The notes beneath the pieces were generated by a model, which saw only the letters and a list, made by a program, of their open reading frames with translations, was not told the DNA's origin and made no database searches. A stretch of 64,000 bases of DNA, taken from positions 1 to 64,000 of the forward strand of contig DELZ01000004.1 in the NCBI GenBank assembly GCA_002354635.1. The letters run 5' to 3'. Origin of the DNA: Sphingomonadales bacterium UBA2683 (lineage in GTDB: Bacteria; Pseudomonadota; Alphaproteobacteria; Sphingomonadales; Sphingomonadaceae). The position numbers and the translations under genes were made by a program. Position 1 is the stretch's first letter; each line of letters starts with the position of its first letter. Below, piece after piece: positions 8,601 through 15,941 of the stretch.

Positions 8601-9876
8601 GGCGCTCGCGGACGTCATGTCCGGGAAGCGGATTGACGAAGTCGCGGACGCCCTTGACGACACGACGCGCGGCCGGCTCGCGGAACGGCTCGCGCACGCA
8701 TCCACCGACGTGGCGCAGCCGCTCGTTTTGTTGGCCGCGTTCGCGGGCGTGGAGGTGGGCGACGCGGTCGCCACCCTGCTGGCGACCGGGGACACCAAGA
8801 ATGGCCAATTGGCCCTGCGGGCGTTGCGGATCGCGGACCCGGCCGACCTGCGCGAGCGCATGACCGACGCGCTGGGGCACAAGCGCTACAAGGTCCGACG
8901 CGAGGCGCTCCAGAGCCTCGTCCCAGACGCTGCAGATCCTGAGGAGCGGGAGCGGCTCGTGACCAAGGCGTCGGGCGACGCCAGCGCCGACGTGCGGCTC
9001 GCGTTCGCCGAAATGATGGCGGACCATCGCTGGCCCGAATCCATAGCCGCCTTGGTGACCCTCGTCGCCGACGACCGCAACTTCGCGACCAGCATGGGGA
9101 TGGGGAACTCGTGGCCTCGGTTCGCAGTGGCGCGAGCCGCGGCGGCGGCACTTGGTAAGTTCGAAGCCCTGCCGACGGCCGCGATCGACGAACTGCTCGC
9201 GTTCGCCGCCGGCCGCTCGGTCGATCCCTTCGTGGCGCCGGCGGCGCTGCTGGCGTTGGCGAAAAAGGACGACGCACGGATCGCGCTGGCACTGCTGTCC
9301 TCGCTCGAAGCTCCGGGCCTCCGGAGCTCGCCAGCGCATCGCCCGGCGGCGCAGGGCGGTGCGTGGGCCTTGTTCGACAGGGCCTACGACGGCAAGATCG
9401 AGGACCTCGGATCCGCCATGGCGTTCGCGGCGAGCGACGGCCCGACCGTCGCCGGCCCCCTCCTGATGGCGGCGGGCATGCTGACCGGTCCCGGGCGGAA
9501 CGCCCTGCTCGCCCAGCTGGAGCGCAACGGCCACCAAGATCGCGCGGTCCTGGTGAGGCTAATCGCCATCGCATCCGGGCGGGCCGACGGCCTCGACCTG
9601 GACGAGCGCGAACGGCTGCTGTCCCGCCTGGCCGGGGACGGTCCCGGGCTGTCCGACGATGAGCGTTCGCTGCTCGAAGACTGGAGCAAGGGGCTCGATC
9701 TCGATGGCGGCTTCGAGCCCTATGCGGCGTGGATCGCGAACAAGGCCCTCGACCTCCCTCTCGCCGGCGGCGTCGTCGACGTTCGCGCGTTCGACCTGCC
9801 GGACACTATCTCGGTAATGACGATGCGGTCCATGTCGCCGTATCGCGAGGAGCTACCGCCGGACGACGGACGCTGA
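5608..9876 (+). CDS. PD-(D/E)XK nuclease - nSTAND3 NTPase - HEAT-like repeat protein (Avs-like defence candidate)
   Basis: The ATG at 5608 is chosen over the upstream 5509 frame because AGAAGG precedes it. The 1422 residues show: (1) a basic Ala/Pro/Thr-rich tail, 1-35; (2) a nuclease-like domain with GYEYQ (38-42), an acidic stretch ending DEDIE (70-74), and ELVIQAK (95-101), the E-x-Q-x-K pattern of DUF4297/Cap4-type nucleases; (3) an NTPase with Walker A GPSGTGKT (296-303), a Walker B-like HLRDPWG and sensor VTSR, matching novel STAND domain 3; (4) a long helical region with HEAT-like repeats, about 1060-1300. Antiviral STAND proteins detect a phage product with the C-terminal repeats and then activate the N-terminal nuclease. 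The family name and role are inferred from motifs; the metallopeptidase neighbour is unusual. Confidence 0.75.
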   Translation: MAGKTAPAKPAATRRTATNGGAPATRRNTKPGNPGYAGYEYQITVTVWVALDLMLVKTAATEIQVEPRSDEDIEAAVNDPATGLSEASAKTDAIELVIQAKTRSGSPWTAPAIADVLLGKAPSGKGSGGKRSRPLEMLEADPARRYVFVTNESLAEGLRPHEGEHLLDFPDVDKLPPHARAKRTMAQQAELAPRIVLLSGVTVETLKSRIVTQLERHSHVASPAHEECIRDLRDLVRDKIRGQNDGVLTRDEVINILVRHGGSIAPTRDMDHYVRPASYEEISRRLRKQHVVVIAGPSGTGKTLTADILELELRAAAPPFSVIGEENGPSQIRANLTRADPVVFHLRDPWGGNRLTPDADRWSGELPKLLQQAGPGRKFIVTSRSDVLRSAGSQVLNDLDPYIERIEVEDYGPEKIAEIYDGIASDLRGHARTLATTFRDDAIASLGRPYEVSRFLVSLGREDPEEPRPIAELVAESQIEAISHVVADQVSSFGTDGIQGAAIIWSMLIARSAVPDDVFTRLARRLRTIDPSFRPDVQGLLDFLQAGRNLKRDGAALSFAHPRVEDGLLLALRAKSGEAEFSLGLVVQALVAWDAAGQDWGRETALAMLRRASAVEEIDPEIPDATRDRLQEFLVSAALGDGGRLDFERALRDLIRFGSPTHLPTKLARILLEGAENTKRPSFGPGWTAPEITEEDVASLRADPATAPLIKRFIGEILPFTPTDYSTDIVDIIDTLVPGISDEFWGALSSVEGPGGPSSNMEPILRGALREEAPDYDRAIEAFAKSEESADAWMEKSAEGQLAAEEHAMDADAADHELEEPGDTYHNARSGLEKIVALRKGRDGVDFIHGHPRAELLTRALAEVLKNSPDVDVDDLRQLLGLAEGWVRDYAWAAVREHWDAELEPDLIAELARPDIEGSSLRERLVEIATRHRPVDPVPVLEAAASAATVDRRLELVRDVMTTSWGDGSRGAAGAETRLERVHALADSYPSEEQALARALADVMSGKRIDEVADALDDTTRGRLAERLAHASTDVAQPLVLLAAFAGVEVGDAVATLLATGDTKNGQLALRALRIADPADLRERMTDALGHKRYKVRREALQSLVPDAADPEERERLVTKASGDASADVRLAFAEMMADHRWPESIAALVTLVADDRNFATSMGMGNSWPRFAVARAAAAALGKFEALPTAAIDELLAFAAGRSVDPFVAPAALLALAKKDDARIALALLSSLEAPGLRSSPAHRPAAQGGAWALFDRAYDGKIEDLGSAMAFAASDGPTVAGPLLMAAGMLTGPGRNALLAQLERNGHQDRAVLVRLIAIASGRADGLDLDERERLLSRLAGDGPGLSDDERSLLEDWSKGLDLDGGFEPYAAWIANKALDLPLAGGVVDVRAFDLPDTISVMTMRSMSPYREELPPDDGR

Positions 9877-10187
9877 TCGGCGCGCAGCATGCTAGACGGC
9901 AAAAGAATTCCCACTTCGACATCCCACGGCTGTTTACCGAGGCGCCAGGCAGGGCAGCTACTGACAGGACCTGCCATTCAACATGTCGGGTGGGAACAGC
10001 AGGAAAGTCCGAGACTCTGACCTCTAGGGCGATTGGAAACCTTGTCCGCTTTCAGGCGATCGGCAAGCGAGCTCCAAAGACTGACATTGGGCGCGGAGCG
10101 GACACAAAATCGGGCAGATGTGCATGTCTGGAATTGGGTGGTTAACCGGGTAAGAATCTCTTGGATCCTGTGAGTTTACGGACAGAT
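9877..10187. other. Intergenic stretch after the STAND gene, nothing recognised
   Basis: Some 310 bases lie between the STAND stop codon and repeat copy B. GC content falls back from the cassette level. Only frames that overlap the 3' end of the STAND gene cross it, and I see no hairpin with a T-run, no RNA gene and no recognisable gene fragment. Confidence 0.5.
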
Positions 10188-10330
10188 TTCCCTCGCGCGC
10201 GCGCGCGTGATTGTCTTTCATGTGGCATTTAGCGCCTTATGCAAAGCCGGAATTGCATCCTACGGTAATTTGCAAGAGGTCAGGATTGTTCAATCAGGCT
10301 CCTCACTATAGGGGCTTGAACCGAGCCATA
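10188..10330 (+). repeat. Direct repeat copy B (right flank of defence-like cassette)
   Basis: This is the right-hand copy of the long repeat: TTCCCT, the alternating CG tract, TGATTGTCTTTCATG, then the same tail as copy A through GGAATTGCATCCTAC and ending CCGAGCCATA. Orientation is the same as copy A. Beyond the last base the two flanks differ completely. Its right edge lies about 20 bases from the end of a decayed restriction-type helicase. Confidence 0.93.
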
Positions 10331-10352
10331 GTCACTGGCCTTAGGTTCCATC

Positions 10353-10791
10353 TCAGCTTGTCGTAAATTCGGAGATAGACGTGCCTAACCTGAGGGCTGC
10401 GTAAAGCTCGAACAGGTGCTGCTCGATCGGGCATTCGATCTGGACATAGCGAAGCTTCATCTGCGCGATCTGCTCTCGTTGTCGATCGAACTCGTCCTTG
10501 AAAATCGCATCCTCCATCAGCGCTGCGCGCGATCCTTCTGGTCGGTAGGCTGCGCACGATTTTCATCGTTTCCAGACTGACGGTGATAACACGCTGGAAC
10601 AGTTTGAGCGGATAGGCCGGATCATCGACTGTTTCGATGGCGTAGTCCCATGCATCCTCATATTCCTGCGACATTCCAGGATCACGTTGGATAAAAACTA
10701 TCGCGAGCCGTTCAAAATAGGTTCCCTGTGCACGCGGGTTTTTTGCAACATCACGATATTGGGCAAGCAACTTGCGAAGCGCACTGGTCAT
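10353..10791 (-). pseudogene. Remnant of a large restriction-type (DEAD/DEAH, ISP-like) helicase
   Basis: The first 50 residues from ATG 10791 (LLAQYRDVAKNPRAQGTYFE and following) resemble the N-terminus of very large restriction helicase-methyltransferase proteins, which normally exceed 1500 residues. The frame then jumps to a segment reading FQRVITVSLETMKIVRSLP, a C-terminal-type motif, and then degenerates. A different frame (10353-10517) continues with a plausible helical segment (FDRQREQIAQMKLRYVQIEC), so there is a frameshift near 10520-10550. A large internal deletion followed by decay explains this best. The exact parent family is an inference. Confidence 0.55.
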
Positions 10792-10961
10792 TCGGTTACC
10801 CTAAGTGAAGAAAATATAATCTTATGCCTCGACCGCTGGCTAGTTATCGCCAAGATTTTGCTAAATCATTGGGCAATTTTTTGAATTGAACCATCGGCGG
10901 AAACGAGGGGACGGAGCTTGGAGGGCTCTCGTTCAGGCTTAAAGACGCACAGGCTCGCATC

Positions 10962-12122
10962 TCACCACACCTCCGTAAAGCCGATGGCCTTCGCTGCACG
11001 GGTTACAAGACCCACCCTGTTTCCGTCCATCAAGATGATTGAGCCCTTCCGGACATAGGTCACCCCCATGACGCGCCTCCCTTCTCCCGGCACATCGTGG
11101 ACCTCCTCAAACCTGACGTGGTTCAGGAATGTCGAGTATGCCGCTGGGCCCATTTTTTTCAGGAGCGCGTCGCGCATCGGCCGGAAGATTTCTGCTTCCC
11201 CCTCAGGCGCGAGGAGAGGTTCAGCCGGGGGCTGGTAGGCCCGGTCCTTCGGCGTTGCGGCCATACGGGCGTGCTCGTGGAAAATTCGGGCATCAAAGCG
11301 GCCAAGGGTTCGGGTGGGTTCGGAACTCTCGCTGATCATGGCTCGGATGGTGGGGAAGACGACCTTGTCGAAGTCCATTCCAGCATCACGCCACTTCCGA
11401 ACAAAGCGAGTGGCACGCTGGATCTGATCAGGTGCAACGGGATTATGGCCAGATGCTGCTGCTACGGATTCGTAGAGGACTCGCAAGTCAGCCTCTTCCA
11501 ACTTGCTACAATCATCATCTCGCCCCGCCCGACCTTCAGTTTCACGGTCTAGCCAATTCCCGATAGATTCATTGGGTTGGGTTAAGTTAGATTCTATTCT
11601 AGCCTCTTGACGTGCGCCCGGGGCTTGAGGGGGGGGTCGATCGCAATCCCCTAATTTCTGCCATTTTGTCGCCGTAGGTCTATTTTTTTTCTTTGAAAAC
11701 TTGCTGATTAATTCGGGATTATCTCCAACTTTTTCTTGGCCTTCGACATTCGGACAAGGCGGTTTCTGGTTCGAAGCAGCCGATTTTAGTCCACCCACTT
11801 TACCATGTTCAACTGATGCCTTGTGCGAATTTTCTCGCTCGGTCCGCTCGCGTTCAAAACGCCGGTTTGAAATATACCCACCATCTAACTCGATCAAATG
11901 ACCGTGATCGATCAGATATCGACGAACGGCGGTCCACTTCTGAATTGACACGCCAGTAATTCCACGGATAAATTTGGGACAGTCACGTAGCGGCCGATCC
12001 TGATCGTTCAGCATATCAATGATTACTGAGAAGACCCATTTGTGGTCGCTTGACGGGAAATCCATCGTCGACATAACGAAATCCAAACCGCTGCGTTTAT
12101 ACCATGGCCGTTGCTTAGACAT
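10962..12122 (-). CDS. DUF1376/YdaU-type replication-like protein of the island
   Basis: A 386-residue protein starting at ATG 12122 (the TTG at 12134 is less likely). The N-terminal 90 residues (WYKRSGLDFVMSTMDFPSSD and following) form a small alpha/beta winged-helix-like unit of the DUF1376 type found in phage and island replication proteins. A polar, low-complexity linker follows. The last 80 residues (RDALLKKMGPAAYSTFLNHV and following) recall the N-terminal domain of DnaA, which binds helicase or helicase loader. The gene starts 12 bases after the AlpA-like gene, so the two are probably co-transcribed. The likely role is in replication of the excised island; the family call is moderately sure. 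Confidence 0.6.
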   Translation of the reverse strand: MSKQRPWYKRSGLDFVMSTMDFPSSDHKWVFSVIIDMLNDQDRPLRDCPKFIRGITGVSIQKWTAVRRYLIDHGHLIELDGGYISNRRFERERTERENSHKASVEHGKVGGLKSAASNQKPPCPNVEGQEKVGDNPELISKFSKKKNRPTATKWQKLGDCDRPPPQAPGARQEARIESNLTQPNESIGNWLDRETEGRAGRDDDCSKLEEADLRVLYESVAAASGHNPVAPDQIQRATRFVRKWRDAGMDFDKVVFPTIRAMISESSEPTRTLGRFDARIFHEHARMAATPKDRAYQPPAEPLLAPEGEAEIFRPMRDALLKKMGPAAYSTFLNHVRFEEVHDVPGEGRRVMGVTYVRKGSIILMDGNRVGLVTRAAKAIGFTEVW

Positions 12123-12134
12123 TGAATTCGACAA

Positions 12135-12341
12135 CTATGCTTTGGTTGCGGCGCTCCAATCGCGCCTGCCTTCCAGAAACTCGGCGAGGATTGATTTACG
12201 AAGACCAACTCGTCCGGAACTGATCTGCTCAAATTTCGGAAAGCGCCCCGCCCTTTGCATCCGGTTGATAGTAGGAAAAGATAAGGTCGTGATTTCACGA
12301 ATTGTCGAGCGGCCGAGAAAAGGATCGATTTCATTGTTCAT
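12135..12341 (-). CDS. AlpA-family helix-turn-helix regulator
   Basis: The 68-residue form starting at ATG 12341 is preferred because GAGG lies six bases upstream; a longer frame to 12368 is possible. The sequence STIREITTLSFPTINRMQRA followed by FPKFEQISSGRVGLRKSIL is the winged helix-turn-helix of AlpA/excisionase-like proteins, where arginine-rich residues contact DNA. In islands such proteins commonly control integrase expression or help excision. Position between the integrase block and the replication-like gene fits that role. Confidence 0.8.
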   Translation of the reverse strand: MNNEIDPFLGRSTIREITTLSFPTINRMQRAGRFPKFEQISSGRVGLRKSILAEFLEGRRDWSAATKA

Positions 12342-12402
12342 TTGATGCCTCATGAAGTTGATCGCCATTCAATGAACGATCCTCATTGAGATATCACCGA
12401 TT

Positions 12403-12876
12403 TTAAACCCGGTATTTTTTATCACGCCGTTTCATCCGGTCCAAAATGGTTTCAGAACTGAGTTTATAGCCAAGAGAAATAGCTAACTCTTCGGCTTCGA
12501 GAGCTGCTTTTTCGGCAGCTTGCCGGGCTGGCATCCCTGCCTCTTTCAACATTAGCTTACGACGTCGTGCAAATCCGATAATTGCAGTGCGACGAGCCCA
12601 CTCATCTTTGGTTTCGCGAGGTTTGCCTCTCTGCCTCTTACGTGTCTTTAGTGCGATCGCAATCATCTCAGCCGTTTCGACGCTGAATGTCACTTCTTTT
12701 AGATCAAAATAGATCGCTTCTTCTATCTGCTCAATTAGCCCCAATATTGCATCTTCGATGAGTTTGAAGGCATCGCCATCAGCGCCAATTTCTTCTCGAG
12801 GAAGGCGCATGGCGATGGCTTCCTCAACGTCGTCGGTATGTATAGCGGCCAATCGCGCGACGGCATCCACACTCAC
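12403..12876 (-). CDS. Hypothetical island protein, translationally coupled to the integrase
   Basis: A 157-residue acidic-then-basic, mostly helical protein. Its GTG start overlaps the integrase stop codon in a GTGA arrangement, which indicates coupled translation. The C-terminal part is rich in Lys and Arg (RKLMLKEAG, DRMKRRDKKYRV) and has an Ala/Glu-rich helix. I do not recognise a family. A DNA-binding or accessory function in island maintenance is possible from position only. Confidence 0.6.
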   Translation of the reverse strand: MSVDAVARLAAIHTDDVEEAIAMRLPREEIGADGDAFKLIEDAILGLIEQIEEAIYFDLKEVTFSVETAEMIAIALKTRKRQRGKPRETKDEWARRTAIIGFARRRKLMLKEAGMPARQAAEKAALEAEELAISLGYKLSSETILDRMKRRDKKYRV

Positions 12877-14237
12877 GTCCCGACAGCCCTAATGGGCACA
12901 ATTTTGTCAGTCATCTGACCAATAACATGTTCTTGGATAAGGCAGTCCCACGCATTCAGAGCCTGTCTCCGGGGGCCAAATAGCTCGGATTTGTTGTAGG
13001 TGCGCATGATCTTAGATGTGGTCGCGGTGGCCACGTGATTCAGAATGCGGTCCGCTACAGCCGCATCCACATTCAACTCCTCACACGCAAGGGTGGTAAA
13101 CGTCGTTCTTAAGTCATGAAAAGTCCAATGAGCCATCGGCTCAGGTTCTTCACCGGAATCGAAAGTTATCTTCGCGCGGTTCTGTTGAATTATTCTGTCC
13201 AGCCTCCGCTTGGCTTTTCCAAAACCTGAAACGGACGTCTTTCCCGTGGTGGTGAAGACGAACTGACTCTTCTTTGGCCGTCCCTCGTCGGCAATCGCTC
13301 CCTTGATAATTAGCCGCGCCAACGGTGAAAGCGGCACCCTCAGCGCATTGGCTCGTTTAGTTCTATCAGAAGGTAAGATCCAAACTCCTTCGATGGCATC
13401 ATCGTCACCGAGGTCCAATTCCATTATGGCCAACGCCGCCAATTCCTCGCGCCGCATCGGCAGGACAATGAGAAGTAGGATTAGCGGGCCAAAAGGATAA
13501 CCGAGATCCTCCGCTGCGGTCCAAATCTCTGCCAGCTCTGAAAGGGAATGGTGTCTGTCGCGGGGAACTTCCTGCGCAGGTCTAGGTATTAGGCGAGCAG
13601 GATTTTCCGCGATAATTTCTTCTACGACGCACCAGTTAAAAAACGCGTTAGCATAGGCTAACTGACGGTTCGCGGAAATCGGTGAAAGTCCCGCGCGCCG
13701 TCTTAAAACAGTTCGTATTTCTGACCGCGTAATTGATGAGGGTTCGCGATTCAGGAAATCCGTAAGCAGCCCACATTCGCCATCCAGTGCTCGGCGCGTT
13801 GCCTTCCCCCTTCGAAGACCGTCAAGCTTCTCCCGTTCGTATTGATCCAGCACCTCTAATAATGAACGCCGATTTTGCCTCACAATCTCGGCTTCTATCC
13901 GAATCCGATTCGCCTCCTCGGCCGGATCGATTCCAGCCCTAATTAGGGCTTTCCAGTCGATGGCTTTCCTGCGAGCATCAGCTAACCCCATCTCTGGGAA
14001 GGTGCCGAGAGTTCTGCGCGTAGGATTTGCGCTTGGCTTGAAACGCCCAAGCAAGACATAGCTGACCTGAGCGGCTTTGCCTTTCCTGCCACGGGCGTCA
14101 CTCTCAACAGCGGCGTCTCCTACTCGCACACGAAAACCTTTCACATGCGTATCGGCGATCTCATAGCGCTTGCCAGGATCGGCAGGCATGAGCTTCTCAA
14201 GCCGTTTCGCAGTTAATTCTTCCTTTGGTGTCGACAT
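12873..14237 (-). CDS. int: Tyrosine recombinase/integrase of the genomic island
   Basis: The start at ATG 14237 gives 454 residues beginning MSTPKEELTAKRLEKLMPAD, a usual N-terminus for this family; the open frame to 14405 is not needed. An N-terminal DUF4102-like arm-binding region (TLGTFPEMGLADARRKA) is followed by a core-binding domain and a catalytic domain. The catalytic residues appear as R in LPMRREELAAL, HDLR in TFHDLRTTF, H in ILNHVA and the nucleophile in MRTYNK. The enzyme should integrate and excise the island at the tRNA-Lys 3' end located 174 bases upstream. Its stop overlaps the next small gene. Confidence 0.93.
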   Translation of the reverse strand: MSTPKEELTAKRLEKLMPADPGKRYEIADTHVKGFRVRVGDAAVESDARGRKGKAAQVSYVLLGRFKPSANPTRRTLGTFPEMGLADARRKAIDWKALIRAGIDPAEEANRIRIEAEIVRQNRRSLLEVLDQYEREKLDGLRRGKATRRALDGECGLLTDFLNREPSSITRSEIRTVLRRRAGLSPISANRQLAYANAFFNWCVVEEIIAENPARLIPRPAQEVPRDRHHSLSELAEIWTAAEDLGYPFGPLILLLIVLPMRREELAALAIMELDLGDDDAIEGVWILPSDRTKRANALRVPLSPLARLIIKGAIADEGRPKKSQFVFTTTGKTSVSGFGKAKRRLDRIIQQNRAKITFDSGEEPEPMAHWTFHDLRTTFTTLACEELNVDAAVADRILNHVATATTSKIMRTYNKSELFGPRRQALNAWDCLIQEHVIGQMTDKIVPIRAVGT

Positions 14238-14410
14238 CGCGATCTCACTCTGGGGCAACATAAGGGCAACACATTGAATAAGCTTCGTTGTTACCCCGTG
14301 AAACGTAATGATATGGTTAGGTGACAATAATGCAAGGTTTTTAGCGGTATTATGCATTATACTAAGATGAATTGAAACCTCATGAAATCTCATGACTGAG
14401 ACCATACTTT

Positions 14411-14457
14411 GACTCTTAATCAGCGGGTCGTGGGTTCGAACCCCTCAGCGTCTACCA
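14411..14457 (+). repeat. Attachment site: 3' half of tRNA-Lys(CTT), island boundary
   Basis: The segment reads as a tRNA from the anticodon loop (CTCTTAA, anticodon CTT) through the T-arm (GGGTTCGAACCCC) to the discriminator and CCA. No 5' half precedes it: the bases upstream are island sequence. A T:T mismatch stands in the T-stem, which a non-functional remnant could tolerate. This is the chromosomal 3' end left behind when an element integrated into a tRNA-Lys gene, so the intact tRNA should lie at the other island end, left of the window. Confidence 0.8.
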
Positions 14458-14466
14458 TTTTTTCAA

Positions 14467-14499
14467 CAGGAAACCATTCGGCGGATGGTTTCCTGTTTT
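14467..14499 (+). terminator. Rho-independent terminator of the split tRNA locus
   Basis: CAGGAAACCAT and ATGGTTTCCTG form an 11-pair perfect stem around a seven-base loop, followed by TTTT. It follows the tRNA 3' remnant by nine bases and was presumably the native terminator of the tRNA gene. On the minus strand it could also end the oxidoreductase operon, whose stop is at 14517. Confidence 0.85.
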
Positions 14500-14516
14500 C
14501 ACATTCAGGGTCCGGT

Positions 14517-15941
14517 CTATGCACCGGACGGAACACCACGATCCTGGTTTTCGGGCAGGTCGAGCGGCGTTGCCGCGCAAATCGTGCGTAGCGCCTGCTT
14601 CAACCCTTCCTCGATCGTCGGATGATAGAAGGGCATTTCCAGCAGCTGCGTCGCCGTCTGGCGCTGCTGGACCGCCCATGCGAGCATGTGGGCGAGATGC
14701 TCGCTGGCCGGTGTGCACAGGTCGGCACCGATCAGCCGGCCATCGGGCGCGGCGGCATAGAGGGTGAGCACACCCTGGTTTATTCCTTCTACCCGGGCAC
14801 GTCCCTGATCGCTGAAATCCGCAGTGCCGGTGACAACCCCCTGCTCCTCCGACTTGCCGATCTGGGCCACCGGCGGGCTGGTAAAAGTGATGCTGAACGG
14901 GGTGAAACGGTCGGCGGGACTCAATGCGGGAAAAGCCACGGCGTTGCGCCCGGCGATGGCACCATCTTGCGAGGCTTCGTGCAACACGGGCCGGTCGTTC
15001 GCGATATCACCGGCGAGGAAGATCGAGCTGTCCCCGCACTGCATGGTTTCTCGGTCATGCTCTGGCACCCCGTCGTCATCAAGCACAAGACCGGCGGCGG
15101 ATAGATTCAGGCTGTCCAGATTGGGCGGGCGTCCGGTGGCGACGAGAAGATAGTCAAATTCGGCCTGACCCGATGATATCCCGTTCCAGGCAAGGCTGAC
15201 ACCGCCATCCTTCCGTTCAACCTTCAGCTCCACGGCTAGGCGCAGGGCCATATCCTCTTCGATGATCGCCTTGAGCGCCCCATGTACCCGGTCACAGCGA
15301 ACGCCACCGAGCCGGTCGCCACGATCGAACAGGCTGACTTCGACGCCCAGACGAGCCATCGCCTGCGCCAGTTCCAGTCCGATCGGGCCGGCACCAATGA
15401 CCGCCAACCGGTCGGGCAAATCTTCCAGATCAAACACATTCTCGTTGGTGAGCAACCGGTTGCCGAGGCCTGAGAATTCACCCGGTACGAACGGCGCCGA
15501 GCCGGTCGCGATAACGATACTGTCGGCCTCGATCCGGCGGCCATCGTCCAGCCCCAGACAATCTGGTGCAAGGAATTTCGCCCTGCCCGTCAACCGGACG
15601 CCCTCGGGGATATCCGCGATATTGTCGCGGGTCAGCCGGGCGAAGCGGTCGCGCTCGTCTCGGACCCGCTGCATCACCGCTTTGCCGTCAATCGAAACCT
15701 CCGCAACGGAGATTCCGAACATGTCCGTCGACCGTGCAGCATGGGCAGCATGCGAAGCCGCGATCAGCAATTTGGAAGGCATGCAGCCCACCGTCGCGCA
15801 GGTGGTCCCCCTATACTCGGGATCGATCAACAATGTGCTGGCGCCGTTGGAACGCGCAGCCCGTTCCGCGGCGAGCCCTGCGGTGCCGGCGCCGACAATG
15901 GCGACGTCGCAGCGCAACGTTTCCTTTATGTCAGGCCGCAA
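14517..15941 (-). CDS. Class I pyridine nucleotide-disulfide oxidoreductase (dihydrolipoyl dehydrogenase-like)
   Basis: The 474-residue protein has an FAD dinucleotide-binding motif (VAIVGAGTAGLAAE), the redox-active CxxxxC pair in TTCATVGCMPSK, an ATG motif (IVIATGSAP), an NAD(P)-binding motif (LAVIGAGPIGLELA) and a second FAD motif (IFLAGDI). The C-terminal dimer-interface histidine is in FYHPTIEEGL. This is the dihydrolipoyl dehydrogenase/mercuric reductase fold, but no 2-oxoacid dehydrogenase or mer genes are nearby, so the substrate is open. The start overlaps the end of the aldehyde dehydrogenase gene by 11 bases, so the two form an operon. Confidence 0.85.
   Translation of the reverse strand: MRPDIKETLRCDVAIVGAGTAGLAAERAARSNGASTLLIDPEYRGTTCATVGCMPSKLLIAASHAAHAARSTDMFGISVAEVSIDGKAVMQRVRDERDRFARLTRDNIADIPEGVRLTGRAKFLAPDCLGLDDGRRIEADSIVIATGSAPFVPGEFSGLGNRLLTNENVFDLEDLPDRLAVIGAGPIGLELAQAMARLGVEVSLFDRGDRLGGVRCDRVHGALKAIIEEDMALRLAVELKVERKDGGVSLAWNGISSGQAEFDYLLVATGRPPNLDSLNLSAAGLVLDDDGVPEHDRETMQCGDSSIFLAGDIANDRPVLHEASQDGAIAGRNAVAFPALSPADRFTPFSITFTSPPVAQIGKSEEQGVVTGTADFSDQGRARVEGINQGVLTLYAAAPDGRLIGADLCTPASEHLAHMLAWAVQQRQTATQLLEMPFYHPTIEEGLKQALRTICAATPLDLPENQDRGVPSGA

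Noticed and set aside
8209..9537. 442-codon minus-strand open frame
   Set aside because: Antisense shadow inside the STAND gene, with His/Arg/Gln-rich composition typical of GC-rich antisense frames.
14360..14457. Intact tRNA-Lys gene
   Set aside because: Only the anticodon loop to CCA half is present; the 5' half, D-arm and acceptor 5' strand are missing, so it is an attachment-site remnant.
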